Shown in pieces: positions 36,854-45,971 of a stretch of 64,000 nt of DNA; position 1 is the stretch's first letter; each line of letters starts with the position of its first letter. The stretch spans positions 62,001-126,000 of the forward strand of contig SSXW01000005.1 in assembly GCA_009469585.1 (NCBI GenBank), written 5' to 3'. The DNA comes from Dechloromonas sp. Dech2017. GTDB taxonomy: Bacteria; Pseudomonadota; Gammaproteobacteria; Burkholderiales; Rhodocyclaceae. The notes beneath the pieces were generated by a model. It was not told the origin of the DNA, did not search any database, and was given only the letters and a program-made list of their open reading frames with translations. Position numbers and translations under genes: made by a program.

Positions 36854-37601
36854 GCCGCGACAGATAGGCCGATAGCGCCGCGTGGTCGGAAATTTTCGAC
36901 CACGGCGGGCCGAAGTGGATTTCAGCCCGCTGCACGGCGAAGCCACGGACGTAGATGCGGTCGAGCCGGAACATCGGCATGGCGGCCGGGAAACTGCGCG
37001 CCGGAAAGCCGCTCGGCCCGCTGAATACCTCGTGCAGGCCGAGGCGGCTGGCCAGGTGGTGGCCGGCCCGGTTGCTCCAGTCGTTGAAATCGCCAGCGAT
37101 GATCAGCGGGGCGCCGGGATCGGCCATTTTTTCCAGGTAGTCGGCCAGGGCTCCCATCTGCCGCCGCCGCGAATAGCCGAACAGCGACAGGTGCACGCAC
37201 ACACAATGCGCCGCCGGGCCTTCCGGCAACTGGACCCGGCAGTGCAGCAGGCCGCGCCGCTCGAACTGCAGGTGGGTGACGTCCTGGTTGTGGGCATCGA
37301 GAATCGGGAAGCGCGACAGGATGGCGTTGCCGTGGTGGCCGTGGTCGTAAATCATGTTCTGGCCGTAGGCCGAGGCGCCCCACACATCTTCGGCGAGGAA
37401 TTCGTGCTGCGGGGCGACGGGCCAGTTGTGGTGGTTCTCGGCATGGCCCAGGTGCAGCCCCTGCACTTCCTGCAGGAAGACCAGGTCGGGATTGAGGTGG
37501 CGCAGCCGCTCGCGCAACTCGTGCACCATCATCCGCCGGTTGAATTGCGAAAACCCCTTGTGGATGTTGAAGGTCGTGATGTGCAGGCTGGGCGTGCTCA
37601 A
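36843..37601 (-). CDS. Endonuclease/exonuclease/phosphatase (EEP) family protein, YbhP-like
   Basis: 252-aa EEP-fold hydrolase. Motifs: TFNIHKGF, FLQEVQG (metal Glu), VHLSLFGYSRRRQ, IAGDFNDW, and a C-terminal ISDHAAL. The substrate (nucleic acid, lipid or inositol phosphate) is unknown; linkage to clsB suggests lipid-related work. Its stop overlaps the clsB start. It is likely the first gene of the pair. Confidence 0.9.
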   Translation of the reverse strand: MSTPSLHITTFNIHKGFSQFNRRMMVHELRERLRHLNPDLVFLQEVQGLHLGHAENHHNWPVAPQHEFLAEDVWGASAYGQNMIYDHGHHGNAILSRFPILDAHNQDVTHLQFERRGLLHCRVQLPEGPAAHCVCVHLSLFGYSRRRQMGALADYLEKMADPGAPLIIAGDFNDWSNRAGHHLASRLGLHEVFSGPSGFPARSFPAAMPMFRLDRIYVRGFAVQRAEIHFGPPWSKISDHAALSAYLSRHGR

Positions 37602-37737
37602 GGCAAGGGCTCCGTGACGGGGAGCGGGCTGCTCCCGCCGGGCAAGGGTACCAAGCCTGGCCGCTTATTGCAGCATGAACGTTTCGTATTCCAGGCGGTT
37701 GAGGGGGCGGGGCAGGTCTTGCCGCTTGCTCAACGCC

Positions 37738-38835
37738 TCAGGAGATGGTCAGCATGCGGTCGAGGGCCAGCCTGGCCAGCTTGGCTTCGTGCTCCGGCAC
37801 CTTGATCTGGTTGACCACCTTGCCGTCGGCCAGGTTTTCCAGCGTCCACGCCAGGTGTTGCGGGTCGATACGCTGCATGGTCGAGCACATGCAGATGGTG
37901 GTCGCCATGAACTGGACGATCTTGCCCTGCGGCAGAACTTCTTTCGCCAGGCGGTCGACCAGGTTGAGTTCGGTGCCGACCAGCCAGCGCGTGCCGGCCG
38001 GGGCTTCCTTGATCGTCTTGACGATGTGCTCGGTAGAGCCGACGTAGTCGGAGGCGGCGCAGACGTCGAAATTGCACTCGGGGTGGGCGATCACCTTGCC
38101 GTCGGGATACTTGGCGCGGAAGGCGTCGATCTGCGGTTTCTGGAACATCTGGTGCACCGAGCAGTGGCCTTTCCAGAGCAGGATGCGGGCATTGCGGATC
38201 TGGGCCGGGGTCAGCCCGCCCATTTCAAGGTCGGGGTCCCAGACGACCATTTCGTCCATCGGGATGCCCATGTTGTGGCCGGTCCACCGGCCGAGGTGCT
38301 GGTCGGGGAAGAACAGCACTTTCGGGCGCCGTTCAAACGCCCACTTGGCAATGGTACCGGCGTTCGACGAGGTGCACACGATGCCGCCATGTTCACCGCA
38401 GAAAGCCTTGAGATCGGCCGCCGAATTGATGTAGGTGACCGGCGTGACTTCTTCCTCGGCGTTGAGGACTTCATTGAGCTCGCGCCAGCAGCGCTCGACC
38501 TTGGCCAGGTTGGCCATGTCGGCCATCGAGCAGCCGGCGGCGAGGTCGGGCAGCACGGCGATCTGCTCGGGGGCAGTCATGATGTCGGCGACTTCGGCCA
38601 TGAAATGCACGCCGCAGAAGACGACGTAGGCCGAATCGGTCTGCGCCGCGAGCTTGGAGAGTTTGAGCGAATCGCCGGTCAGGTCGGCGTACTGGTAGAC
38701 GTCGGCGCGCTGGTAGTGGTGGCAGAGGATGACGGCCTTCTTGCCCAGCCTGGCGCGGGCGGCGCGGATGCGCTGGTGGCAGTCGGCGTCGGAGAGCGCG
38801 TTGAACGGGTCGAAGGCGATGGTTGCTGTTTGCAT
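37738..38835 (-). CDS. nadA: Quinolinate synthase NadA
   Basis: 365-aa 4Fe-4S enzyme making quinolinate from iminoaspartate and DHAP for NAD synthesis. Signatures are ILCHHYQRADVYQYAD, DSLKLSKLAA, FCGVHFMAEVADIM, DLAAGCSMAD (Fe-S Cys), HPECNFDVC and the C-terminal CSTMQRIDP. Full length. nadB and nadC are not in the window. The 136-bp spacer before the EEP gene holds only a weak 6-bp hairpin. Confidence 0.96.
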   Translation of the reverse strand: MQTATIAFDPFNALSDADCHQRIRAARARLGKKAVILCHHYQRADVYQYADLTGDSLKLSKLAAQTDSAYVVFCGVHFMAEVADIMTAPEQIAVLPDLAAGCSMADMANLAKVERCWRELNEVLNAEEEVTPVTYINSAADLKAFCGEHGGIVCTSSNAGTIAKWAFERRPKVLFFPDQHLGRWTGHNMGIPMDEMVVWDPDLEMGGLTPAQIRNARILLWKGHCSVHQMFQKPQIDAFRAKYPDGKVIAHPECNFDVCAASDYVGSTEHIVKTIKEAPAGTRWLVGTELNLVDRLAKEVLPQGKIVQFMATTICMCSTMQRIDPQHLAWTLENLADGKVVNQIKVPEHEAKLARLALDRMLTIS

Positions 38836-38843
38836 GCTGTTCT

Positions 38844-38886
38844 CGAAGTTTGGCCGATTTTTCCGGTTGACCGCAGCGGTCGCATC
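38844..38886 (+). repeat. Dispersed AT/GTCGAC repeat, copy C
   Basis: Spacer copy between nadA and the rhodanese gene: TTTGGCCGATTTTTCCGG followed by TTGACCGCAGCGGTCG. It reads opposite to the flanking genes. Confidence 0.65.
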
Positions 38887-38898
38887 CGGCAGGCCGGA

Positions 38899-39351
38899 TT
38901 ATCCCTGAAACCAGGGCAGGCCGGCCTGGCGCCAGCCGCCGATGCGGTTGCGTTGGCCGTTGGCGTCCTTGTCGCCCTCGAATCCCTCGAGGATGTTGTA
39001 GCAGTTGCCGTAGCCGGCCTCGGTGGCGGCGCTGGCCGCGGCGATCGAGCGGGCACCGCTGCGGCACAGGAACATGACCACCGCCTCGGGGTCGACCTGG
39101 CGCTTCAGTTCGGCGACGAAATTGGGATTGCGCACGCCGCCCGGGTACTGGTTCCACTCGATCTCGACGGCGCCCGGAACGCGGCCGACCCAGTCCCATT
39201 CGGCCCGGGTGCGGACATCGACGATTTTGGCGCCGGGCGCCAGTTGCAGCAGCTCCGCTGCTTCCCGTGGTGTCAGCTCGCCCTGGTAGGGACGATGCAG
39301 GTCCTCGCCGCGGGTGCGGGCCAGATTCAGAATTTCGCTTAACTTTCCCAT
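38899..39351 (-). CDS. Rhodanese-domain protein
   Basis: 150-aa single rhodanese domain. The active-site loop is CRSGARS (FLCRSGARS), preceded by DVRTRAEWDWVGRVPGAVEI. It is a possible thiosulfate/persulfide sulfurtransferase. ATG 39351 is preferred over the TTG three codons upstream. It stands alone between nadA and a divergent CDF gene. Confidence 0.9.
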   Translation of the reverse strand: MGKLSEILNLARTRGEDLHRPYQGELTPREAAELLQLAPGAKIVDVRTRAEWDWVGRVPGAVEIEWNQYPGGVRNPNFVAELKRQVDPEAVVMFLCRSGARSIAAASAATEAGYGNCYNILEGFEGDKDANGQRNRIGGWRQAGLPWFQG

Positions 39352-39397
39352 GATTTCCAACTGCTAGAATTGAACCGCATAGTATAGGGCAGACGAC

Positions 39398-40570
39398 ATG
39401 GAGCATGGACATCACCCGCCAGCGGGAGTTTCCCCGGGGGACAGGGCAGCCGAGGCGCAACGGGCGACCTGGGTCAGCGTCGTGGTCAATTTGCTGCTCA
39501 CCGTGCTGCAGTTGGCCGTCGGCTGGCTGGCCCATTCGCAATCGCTGGTGGCGCACGGCCTGCACTCCTTTTCCGACCTGCTCTCCGATTTCCTGGTGAT
39601 TTTCGCCAGTCGGCAGAGCGCCCATCCGGCCGACCCCAAACACCCCTACGGCCACGCCCGCGTCGAAACCGCGGCGACCTTGATCCTCGGCGCTTCGCTG
39701 GTCGTTATCGGCGGCGGCATCCTGTGGGAATCGGGCCTGCGCCTGCAGCATGTCGATGCGCTGCCGGTCATTGAGTTCTCCGCCTTCTGGGTGGCAGTCG
39801 CCACCGTGCTGGCCAAGGAGGGCCTCTATCGCTACCTGATCGACGTCGCCCGCCGTCTGCGCTCCCAACTGCTCATCGCCAATGCCCTGCATACCCGGGC
39901 CGATGCGGCGTCGGCCCTGGTCGTCGTGGTCGGCATCGGCGGCGCCTTGCTCGGCTGGTCCTTCCTCGACCTGCTGGCGGCGGCGCTGATGGGCTTCATG
40001 ATCCTGCGCATGGGCGGGGCGCTGGCCTGGGGCGCGCTCAAGGAGTTGATCGACACCGGCCTCGATGAAGTCCATGTGGCAGCCATCCGGCACACCCTGC
40101 TCGCCACCCCTGGGGTGCGCGGCCTGCATCAGTTGCGCACGCGGCGCATGGCGCATCAGGCGCTGGTCGATGCCCATGTCCAGGTCGATGCGCGGATCAG
40201 CGTTTCGGAAGGCCACCGCATCGCCGAGTCGGCACGGGCCCGGGTGCTGCGCGAGCACCCCGATGTGCTCGACGTGCTGGTTCATATCGACCCCGAGGAC
40301 GACATGGATCCCGACCTGTTCGCCACCCGTCTGCCCGGGCGTGCCGCCTTGCTCGCCGAACTGCAACCCCTGCTCACCGGCTTGCCGCCGCCGGAAAAGG
40401 TGGTTCTCCATTATCTGGGCGGCCAGATCGAAATCGAGGTGTATTTCAGCCACGCCTTTTTCGAGAACGGCGATGCCTTGCGACGGGCCGAAGCGATACT
40501 CTCCGCAGCACTGAAAACGCACCCCTTGATCCGCTCGGTCTCACTGAACTGCCTTGTTGCACCAGATTAG
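39398..40570 (+). CDS. Cation diffusion facilitator (CDF) exporter
   Basis: 390-aa metal/H+ antiporter. An N-terminal His-rich start (MEHGHHPP), about six transmembrane helices, the metal-site motif HSFSDLLSDF (TM2) and HTRADAASA (TM5), and a His-containing cytoplasmic C-terminal domain of about 150 residues. The exported metal (Zn, Fe, Mn or Co) cannot be fixed from sequence. Its stop overlaps an NtrC box of glnA. Confidence 0.91.
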   Translation: MEHGHHPPAGVSPGDRAAEAQRATWVSVVVNLLLTVLQLAVGWLAHSQSLVAHGLHSFSDLLSDFLVIFASRQSAHPADPKHPYGHARVETAATLILGASLVVIGGGILWESGLRLQHVDALPVIEFSAFWVAVATVLAKEGLYRYLIDVARRLRSQLLIANALHTRADAASALVVVVGIGGALLGWSFLDLLAAALMGFMILRMGGALAWGALKELIDTGLDEVHVAAIRHTLLATPGVRGLHQLRTRRMAHQALVDAHVQVDARISVSEGHRIAESARARVLREHPDVLDVLVHIDPEDDMDPDLFATRLPGRAALLAELQPLLTGLPPPEKVVLHYLGGQIEIEVYFSHAFFENGDALRRAEAILSAALKTHPLIRSVSLNCLVAPD

Positions 40571-40574
40571 TGCG
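40558..40574 (+). promoter_or_regulatory. NtrC-binding box 1 of glnA
   Basis: TGCACC-AGATT-AGTGCG follows the TGCACY-N5-RGTGCA pattern and overlaps the end of the CDF gene. It is centred about 138 bp before the predicted glnA start point. Confidence 0.7.
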
Positions 40575-40587
40575 TTTAAGTGGTTTG

Positions 40588-40604
40588 TGCATTTATTTGG
40601 TGCG
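40588..40604 (+). promoter_or_regulatory. NtrC-binding box 2 of glnA
   Basis: TGCATT-TATTT-GGTGCG, centred 30 bp (about three helical turns) downstream of box 1 and about 108 bp upstream of the predicted start. The spacing matches the enhancer pair of E. coli glnA. Confidence 0.7.
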
Positions 40605-40677
40605 TATGCCACCATTAAATCTTTCCCGCGTCGCCGCATGCCCTTGTGGCAAAATGGAAAGCTTACCGGCCGGGGTT

Positions 40678-40693
40678 TGGCATGTTTTCTGCT
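40678..40693 (+). promoter_or_regulatory. Sigma-54 promoter of glnA
   Basis: TGGCATGTTTTCTGCT has GG and GC at the exact -24/-12 spacing of the TGGCACG-N4-TTGCW consensus. The predicted start is near 40704, 63 bp before the glnA ATG. Confidence 0.8.
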
Positions 40694-40766
40694 AAAAGCC
40701 CGCAGGTACTTTTTTTGATTGTCGCCGGATCAGCCGGCACCTTGTTTTCTTAGGAGACTGACGCTT

Positions 40767-42182
40767 ATGGCAACCCCGCAAGACGTGATGAAGATGGTCA
40801 AGGAAAACGACGCAAAATTCGTCGATTTCCGTTTCACCGATACCCGTGGCAAAGAACAGCACGTCACCGTGCCGGTTTCCGCCTTCAGCGAAGACAAGTT
40901 TGAAAACGGTCACGCTTTCGACGGTTCCTCCATCGCCGGCTGGAAAGGCATCCAGGCCTCCGACATGCAACTGAATCCGGACCCGGATACTGCCTACGTC
41001 GACCCCTTCTTCGACGAAACCACCGTCGTTCTGACCTGTGACGTCGTCGACCCGGCCGACGGCCGTGGCTACGACCGCGACCCGCGCTCCATCGCCAAGC
41101 GCGCCGAAGCCTATCTGAAGTCCTCAGGCATTGGCGACACCGCCTACTTCGGTCCGGAACCCGAGTTCTTCATTTTCGACGGCGTCGAATGGACCGTCGA
41201 CATGTCCGGCTGCATGCTCAAGATCCACTCCGCCGAAGCGGCCTGGTCGTCGGGCGAGCGCAACGAAGGCAACGGCAACTCCGGCCATCGTCCGGGCGTC
41301 AAGGGTGGCTACTTCCCGGTTCCCCCGGTCGACAGCCTGCACGACATCCGTTCGGCCATGGTCCTCACCCTGGAATCCCTGGGCGTGCCGGTTGAAGTTC
41401 ACCACCACGAAGTGGCCAACGCCGGCCAGTGCGAAATCGGTACCGTTTTCAGCACCTTGGTCAAGCGCGCCGACTGGACCCAGATCCTCAAGTACGTGGT
41501 GCACAACGTTGCCCACCAGTACGGCAAGACCGCCACCTTCATGCCCAAGCCCATCGTTGGCGACAACGGTTCCGGCATGCACGTGCACCAGTCGATCTGG
41601 AAGGATGGCAAGAACCTGTTCGCCGGTGACCAGTACGCCGGTCTGTCGGAAACCGCCCTCTTCTACATCGGCGGCATCATCAAGCACGCCAAGGCCCTGA
41701 ACGCCATCACCAACCCGGGCACCAACTCGTACAAGCGCCTCGTGCCGCACTACGAAGCCCCGGTCAAGCTGGCCTACTCGGCCAAGAACCGCTCGGCTTC
41801 GATCCGCATCCCGCACGTCGCCTCGACCAAGGCCCGTCGTATCGAAACCCGCTTCCCGGACCCGATCGCCAATCCGTACCTGTGCTTCTCGGCCCTGCTG
41901 ATGGCCGGCCTGGATGGTATCCAGAACAAGATTCACCCGGGCGAGCCGGCTGACAAGAACCTCTACGACCTGCCGCCGGAAGAGGATGCACTGATCCCGA
42001 CCGTCGCCGCCTCCCTCGAGGAAGCCTTGGCTGCGCTCGACAAGGATCGCGACTTCCTGACCCGCGGCGGTGTCTTCTCCAACGACTGGATCGATGCCTT
42101 CATCGCCCTGAAGATGGAAGAAGTGAACAAGATCCGCATGACGACCCACCCGGTCGAGTTCGATCTGTACTACAGTTGCTAA
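40767..42182 (+). CDS. glnA: Glutamine synthetase, type I
   Basis: 471-aa GSI-beta glutamine synthetase, central to ammonia assimilation. Motifs are [12 protein letters not shown] near the N-terminus, [26 protein letters not shown] and the adenylylation site Y400 in NLYDLPPEE, so GlnE-type control is expected. I chose ATG 40767 (SD TAGGAG); the upstream in-frame start at 40719 adds unconserved residues. Expression is predicted to be sigma-54/NtrC dependent. Confidence 0.98.
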   Translation: MATPQDVMKMVKENDAKFVDFRFTDTRGKEQHVTVPVSAFSEDKFENGHAFDGSSIAGWKGIQASDMQLNPDPDTAYVDPFFDETTVVLTCDVVDPADGRGYDRDPRSIAKRAEAYLKSSGIGDTAYFGPEPEFFIFDGVEWTVDMSGCMLKIHSAEAAWSSGERNEGNGNSGHRPGVKGGYFPVPPVDSLHDIRSAMVLTLESLGVPVEVHHHEVANAGQCEIGTVFSTLVKRADWTQILKYVVHNVAHQYGKTATFMPKPIVGDNGSGMHVHQSIWKDGKNLFAGDQYAGLSETALFYIGGIIKHAKALNAITNPGTNSYKRLVPHYEAPVKLAYSAKNRSASIRIPHVASTKARRIETRFPDPIANPYLCFSALLMAGLDGIQNKIHPGEPADKNLYDLPPEEDALIPTVAASLEEALAALDKDRDFLTRGGVFSNDWIDAFIALKMEEVNKIRMTTHPVEFDLYYSC

Positions 42183-42195
42183 TCGGCGCTGAAAC

Positions 42196-42225
42196 AAAAA
42201 AGGGCGGATTTTCCGCCCTTTTTTT
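42196..42225 (+). terminator. Rho-independent terminator of glnA
   Basis: AGGGCGGA-TTT-TCCGCCCT stem, A-rich on the 5' side, followed by a run of seven T. It is 14 bp after the glnA stop. Confidence 0.93.
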
Positions 42226-42292
42226 GTCCACTTTTTCCAGTCGCTGCCGTTAAGTCCGGTACACTGAAAAAGTTATGAGGAACCATGAAGCC

Positions 42293-42745
42293 ATGACGAT
42301 GACACGCCGCCCGCTCGCCTTGCTGCTCGTCCTGCTGCCGTTTGCGGTCTCGGCGCAGACGATCTACAAATGCATCGACGCCAACGGCGCCACGACCTAC
42401 ACCAATTCGCGTCTCGACAAGAATTGCAAGGCCATCGCCAGCGGCCCGGAAAACACCATGCCGGCCCCGCCGGCCAGGCCCAAGGCGTCAGCCAACCCGA
42501 CCCCAGCCAGTTTTCCCCGCGTCCAGGAAGATACCCAGCGGTCGCGCGATAGCGACCGTCGCCACATCCTCGATCAGGAACTGGCTGCCGAACAGCGCAA
42601 TCTGGAGCAGGCGAAAAAGGAGCTCGCCGAGCTCGAGGCTTCGCGTGGTGCCAACAGCGACCGGGCCAGCCCCTATCGCGACCGCGTGGCGCAGCATGAG
42701 CGCAATATCCAGGCGATCCAGAAGGAGCTGAGCAACTTGAAGTAG
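42293..42745 (+). CDS. DUF4124-domain secreted protein
   Basis: 150-aa exported protein. Signal peptide about 1-22 (RRPLALLLVLLPFAVSA-Q). A DUF4124 domain follows (IYKCIDANGATTYTNSRLDKNCK) with its two conserved cysteines. A Pro-rich linker and a charged coiled-coil-like C-terminus (about 90-150) complete it. ATG 42293 was chosen; an upstream ATG at 42275 also fits. DUF4124 proteins next to glnA are common in betaproteobacteria; the role is unknown. Confidence 0.85.
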   Translation: MTMTRRPLALLLVLLPFAVSAQTIYKCIDANGATTYTNSRLDKNCKAIASGPENTMPAPPARPKASANPTPASFPRVQEDTQRSRDSDRRHILDQELAAEQRNLEQAKKELAELEASRGANSDRASPYRDRVAQHERNIQAIQKELSNLK

Positions 42746-42781
42746 TTTTTAGTCGTGAGTTATTCGTCGTTAGCGAAGTTC

Positions 42782-42807
42782 GAGGGCGCCTTGGCGCCCT
42801 TTGCTTT
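42782..42807. terminator. Hairpin terminator between DUF4124 and RND genes
   Basis: AGGGCGCC-TT-GGCGCCCT with a following T-rich run (TTTGCTTTTGC). It lies between convergent genes and could serve both. Confidence 0.75.
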
Positions 42808-42830
42808 TGCTGACAGCTAAGCACTCGATC

Positions 42831-45800
42831 CTAATTCCTGACCTTGTACCAGGCGGCGTAGAGCGCTGGCAGGAAGAGCAGGGTGAGGGCGGTGGCGACG
42901 ATCAGCCCGCCCATGATGGCGACGGCCATCGGCCCGAAGAAGTCGTTCCTCGACAGCGGCACCATGGCCAGCACGGCGGCCGCCGCGGTCAGCACGATGG
43001 GCCGGAAGCGGCGCACGGTCGATTCGACGATGGCCTCCCGGCGCGAGCGGCCCGCCGCCAGATCCTGCTCGATCTGGTCGACCAGGATGACCGAGTTGCG
43101 CATGATCATGCCGAACAGGGCGATGGTGCCGAGCAGCGCCATGAAGCCGAAAGGCTGTTTGAAGACGAGCAGGAAGAGGGCGATGCCGATGATGCCGAGA
43201 GGTGCGGTGAGCAGCACCATGACGACGCGCGACACGTTCTGCAACTGGATCATCAGAATGCTCAGCACGGCGAGCAGGAAGATCGGGATGCCGGCCATCA
43301 CCGAGCGCGAGCCCTTGCCCGATTCCTCGATCGAGCCGCCGGTGGCGATACGGTAGCCATCGGGCAGGCTGGCCTGGATGGCGTCGATCTGCGGCTTGAG
43401 GCGGTCGACGATGGTGGCAGGCTGGGTGGCGCCATACAGGTTGGCGCGCACGGTGATCGTCGGCAGGCGGTCGCGGCGCCAGATCAGGCCGGGCTCGAAA
43501 CCGTAGTCGAGGCGGGCGATCTGGCCGAGCGGTACGCTGCGGCCGGTGCGCGTCGGAATCGCCAGGTCGGCGAGGGTGGCCGGCTGGTTGCGCGTTTCCG
43601 GATCGCCACGCAGCACCACGTCGATGGTTTTCTCGCCCTCGCGGTAGCGCGTCGTCGCTAGGCCGTTGAGCGACAGGCGGAGCTGCCCGGCGATGTCCTG
43701 GCTGGCGACGCCGAGCAGGCGCGCCTTGTCCTGGTCGATGTCGACGACGATCGACTTGGATAGTTCGCTCCAGTCGGCATTGACGTTGGACAACTCGCCA
43801 TCGCCGCGCAGCACGGCGGCGACCCGGTTGGCGATGCCGCGCAGGGTGGCCGGGTCTTCGCCGGAGATGCGGTACTGGACGGGATAGCCGACCGGCGGCC
43901 CGTTTTCGATGCGGCTGATGTTGGCGCGTGCCCGGAAGCTGCCGTCGGCGAACAACGCAATCAACCGGTTGCGCAGCGCCTCGCGGGCCGGCACGTCGCG
44001 CGCCACGATGACGAACTGGCTGAGATTGCTGGCCGCCAACTGCTGGTCGAGGCCGAGGTAGTAGCGCGGCGAGCCGGAGCCGATGTAGGCGATGTAGCTC
44101 TCGAACTGGTCGAAGGTCGCCCGGTCTTCTTCCAGCCATTTTTCCAGCTGCCGGGTTTCGGCGTCGACCGCGGCGATCGAGGCGCCTTCTGGCAGGCGCA
44201 GTTCGACATTGAGCTCGAGGCGGGTCGAATTCGGGAAGAACTGCTTCTGGACCTTACCCATGCCGACGATGGCCAGCCCGAAGAGGCCGACGGTGATGGC
44301 GATGACCAGCCAGCGCCGCCTGACGCACCAGCCGATCAGTTGCCGGAAGCCTTGGTAGAAGGGGGTGGCGTAGACGTCGTGGTCCTCGGCGTGGGCCGGG
44401 CCATTCAGTCCCAGGCGGTCAATCAGTGCGGCCAGGCGCGGCCAGCGCCGGGCCAGGCGGCCCGGTTGGCGGGCGGCTCGCGGGTCGGGCAGCAACTTGT
44501 AGCCCAGCCACGGAATGGCGACCACCGCGGCCAGCCAGGAAATGAGCAGGGCGACGGCATTGATCTGGAAGAAGGCGAAGGCGTATTCGCCGGTCGACGA
44601 CTTGGCGAGGGCGATCGGGATGAAGCCGGCCACCGTGACCAGCGTGCCGGACAGCATCGGGCCGGCCGTGCTGGTGTAGGCGAAAGAAGCGGCGCGGGTG
44701 CGTTCCCAGCCCTGTTCCATCTTCACCCACATCATCTCGACGGCGATGATCGCGTCGTCGACGAGCAGACCGAGCGCCAGGACCAGGGCGCCGAGCGACA
44801 CCTTGTGCAGGCCGACGTTGAAGACCTGCATGGCGAGGAAGGTGGCGGCCAGGACGAGCGGGATGGTCAGGGCGACAACCAGGCCGGTGCGCAGCCCGAG
44901 GCTGATGAAGGTGACCAGCATGACGACGCCGACCGCTTCGGCCAGGGCCTGGACGAAGGCCTGCACCGAGCGGGCGACGGCCTTCGGCTGGCTGGCCGAT
45001 TCGGCGATGCCCACGCCGACCGGCAGGTCGGCCTGCAGCGCGGCCAGTTTCGCCTCCAGGTCGTGGCCGAGCTGGATGATGTCGCCGCCCGGCGCCATGG
45101 CGACGCCGATGGCCAGGGCGCGCTGGCCGCCGAAGCGGACCTGGGTGGCTGGCGGATCGATGGTGCCGCGCCGGACTTCAGCCACGTCGCCCAGCCGGAA
45201 AGTGCGCTGGCCGATGCGGATCGGCGTGTCGGCGATGGCGGCGAGGCTGGTGAAGGCGCCGCCCGGGCGAATCTGGATGCGCTCCTGGCTGGTTTCGAAA
45301 AAGCCGGCGCCGGCCACCGCGTTCTGCTGGGCCAGGGCCTGGGCCAGGGCGGCCGGTTCGATGCCCAGGGTGGCGAGCTTGGCGTTGGACAGCTCGACAT
45401 GGATGCGCTCGTCCTGGATGCCGAAGATCTCGACCTTGCCGACGTGGGGCACGCGCAGCAACTGGTCGCGGACGCGTTCGGCCAGGTCCTTCAGTTGCGG
45501 GTAATCGAAACCCTCTGCGGTCAACGCGAAAATATTGCCAAAAACCTCACCGAACTCGTCGTTGAAAAACGGCCCCTGGAGGTCCGCCGGCAGCGTGTGG
45601 CGGATGTCGCCTATCTTCTTGCGCACCTGGTAGAAGGCTTCCGGAACGGCGCTCGGCGGCGCGCTGTCGCGGACATAGAACAGCACCGTCGATTCGCCCG
45701 GCCGCGAGTAACTCGCCAGGCGGTCGATGTTCGGCGTTTCCTGCAGCTTTTTCTCGATCCGGTCGGTCAGCTGCTGCTCGACCTGCAGGGCGCTGGCTCC

Positions 45801-45968
45801 CGGCCAGAAGCTGCGGATGACCATGACCTTGAAGGTGAATGGTGGGTCTTCCGCCTGGCTCAGCCGGCCGTAGGCAAACACGCCCATGATCGCGATGGCG
45901 ATCAGGAAAAAACCGACCAGCATGCGGTGATGCAGCGTCCAGTCGGACAGGTTGAAACGCTGGCTCAC
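42831..45968 (-). CDS. RND efflux transporter permease
   Basis: 1045-aa inner-membrane RND pump subunit. One N-terminal helix (about 14-33), a large periplasmic loop, then a helix bundle with the proton-relay motif GLLVDDAIIAVE near residue 410. A second half repeats the layout (TM near 555, loop, C-terminal bundle from about 880). WPGASALQVEQQLTDRIEKKL is a family block. The periplasmic adaptor gene is 3 bp upstream. Start GTG. Substrate class is not determinable. No outer-membrane factor is adjacent. Confidence 0.93.
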   Translation of the reverse strand: MSQRFNLSDWTLHHRMLVGFFLIAIAIMGVFAYGRLSQAEDPPFTFKVMVIRSFWPGASALQVEQQLTDRIEKKLQETPNIDRLASYSRPGESTVLFYVRDSAPPSAVPEAFYQVRKKIGDIRHTLPADLQGPFFNDEFGEVFGNIFALTAEGFDYPQLKDLAERVRDQLLRVPHVGKVEIFGIQDERIHVELSNAKLATLGIEPAALAQALAQQNAVAGAGFFETSQERIQIRPGGAFTSLAAIADTPIRIGQRTFRLGDVAEVRRGTIDPPATQVRFGGQRALAIGVAMAPGGDIIQLGHDLEAKLAALQADLPVGVGIAESASQPKAVARSVQAFVQALAEAVGVVMLVTFISLGLRTGLVVALTIPLVLAATFLAMQVFNVGLHKVSLGALVLALGLLVDDAIIAVEMMWVKMEQGWERTRAASFAYTSTAGPMLSGTLVTVAGFIPIALAKSSTGEYAFAFFQINAVALLISWLAAVVAIPWLGYKLLPDPRAARQPGRLARRWPRLAALIDRLGLNGPAHAEDHDVYATPFYQGFRQLIGWCVRRRWLVIAITVGLFGLAIVGMGKVQKQFFPNSTRLELNVELRLPEGASIAAVDAETRQLEKWLEEDRATFDQFESYIAYIGSGSPRYYLGLDQQLAASNLSQFVIVARDVPAREALRNRLIALFADGSFRARANISRIENGPPVGYPVQYRISGEDPATLRGIANRVAAVLRGDGELSNVNADWSELSKSIVVDIDQDKARLLGVASQDIAGQLRLSLNGLATTRYREGEKTIDVVLRGDPETRNQPATLADLAIPTRTGRSVPLGQIARLDYGFEPGLIWRRDRLPTITVRANLYGATQPATIVDRLKPQIDAIQASLPDGYRIATGGSIEESGKGSRSVMAGIPIFLLAVLSILMIQLQNVSRVVMVLLTAPLGIIGIALFLLVFKQPFGFMALLGTIALFGMIMRNSVILVDQIEQDLAAGRSRREAIVESTVRRFRPIVLTAAAAVLAMVPLSRNDFFGPMAVAIMGGLIVATALTLLFLPALYAAWYKVRN

Positions 45969-45971
45969 GGC

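Noticed and set aside
36888..36912. Inverted repeat GTGGTCG...CGACCAC
   Set aside because: It lies within the EEP coding region and its residues (WSKISDHAAL) are conserved in the family, so coding constraint explains it.
37620..37636. Hairpin GGGAGC...GCTCCC upstream of the EEP gene as a terminator for nadA
   Set aside because: It is upstream of the EEP start and well past the nadA stop only in part; the stem is short and no T-tract follows, so no terminator call was made.
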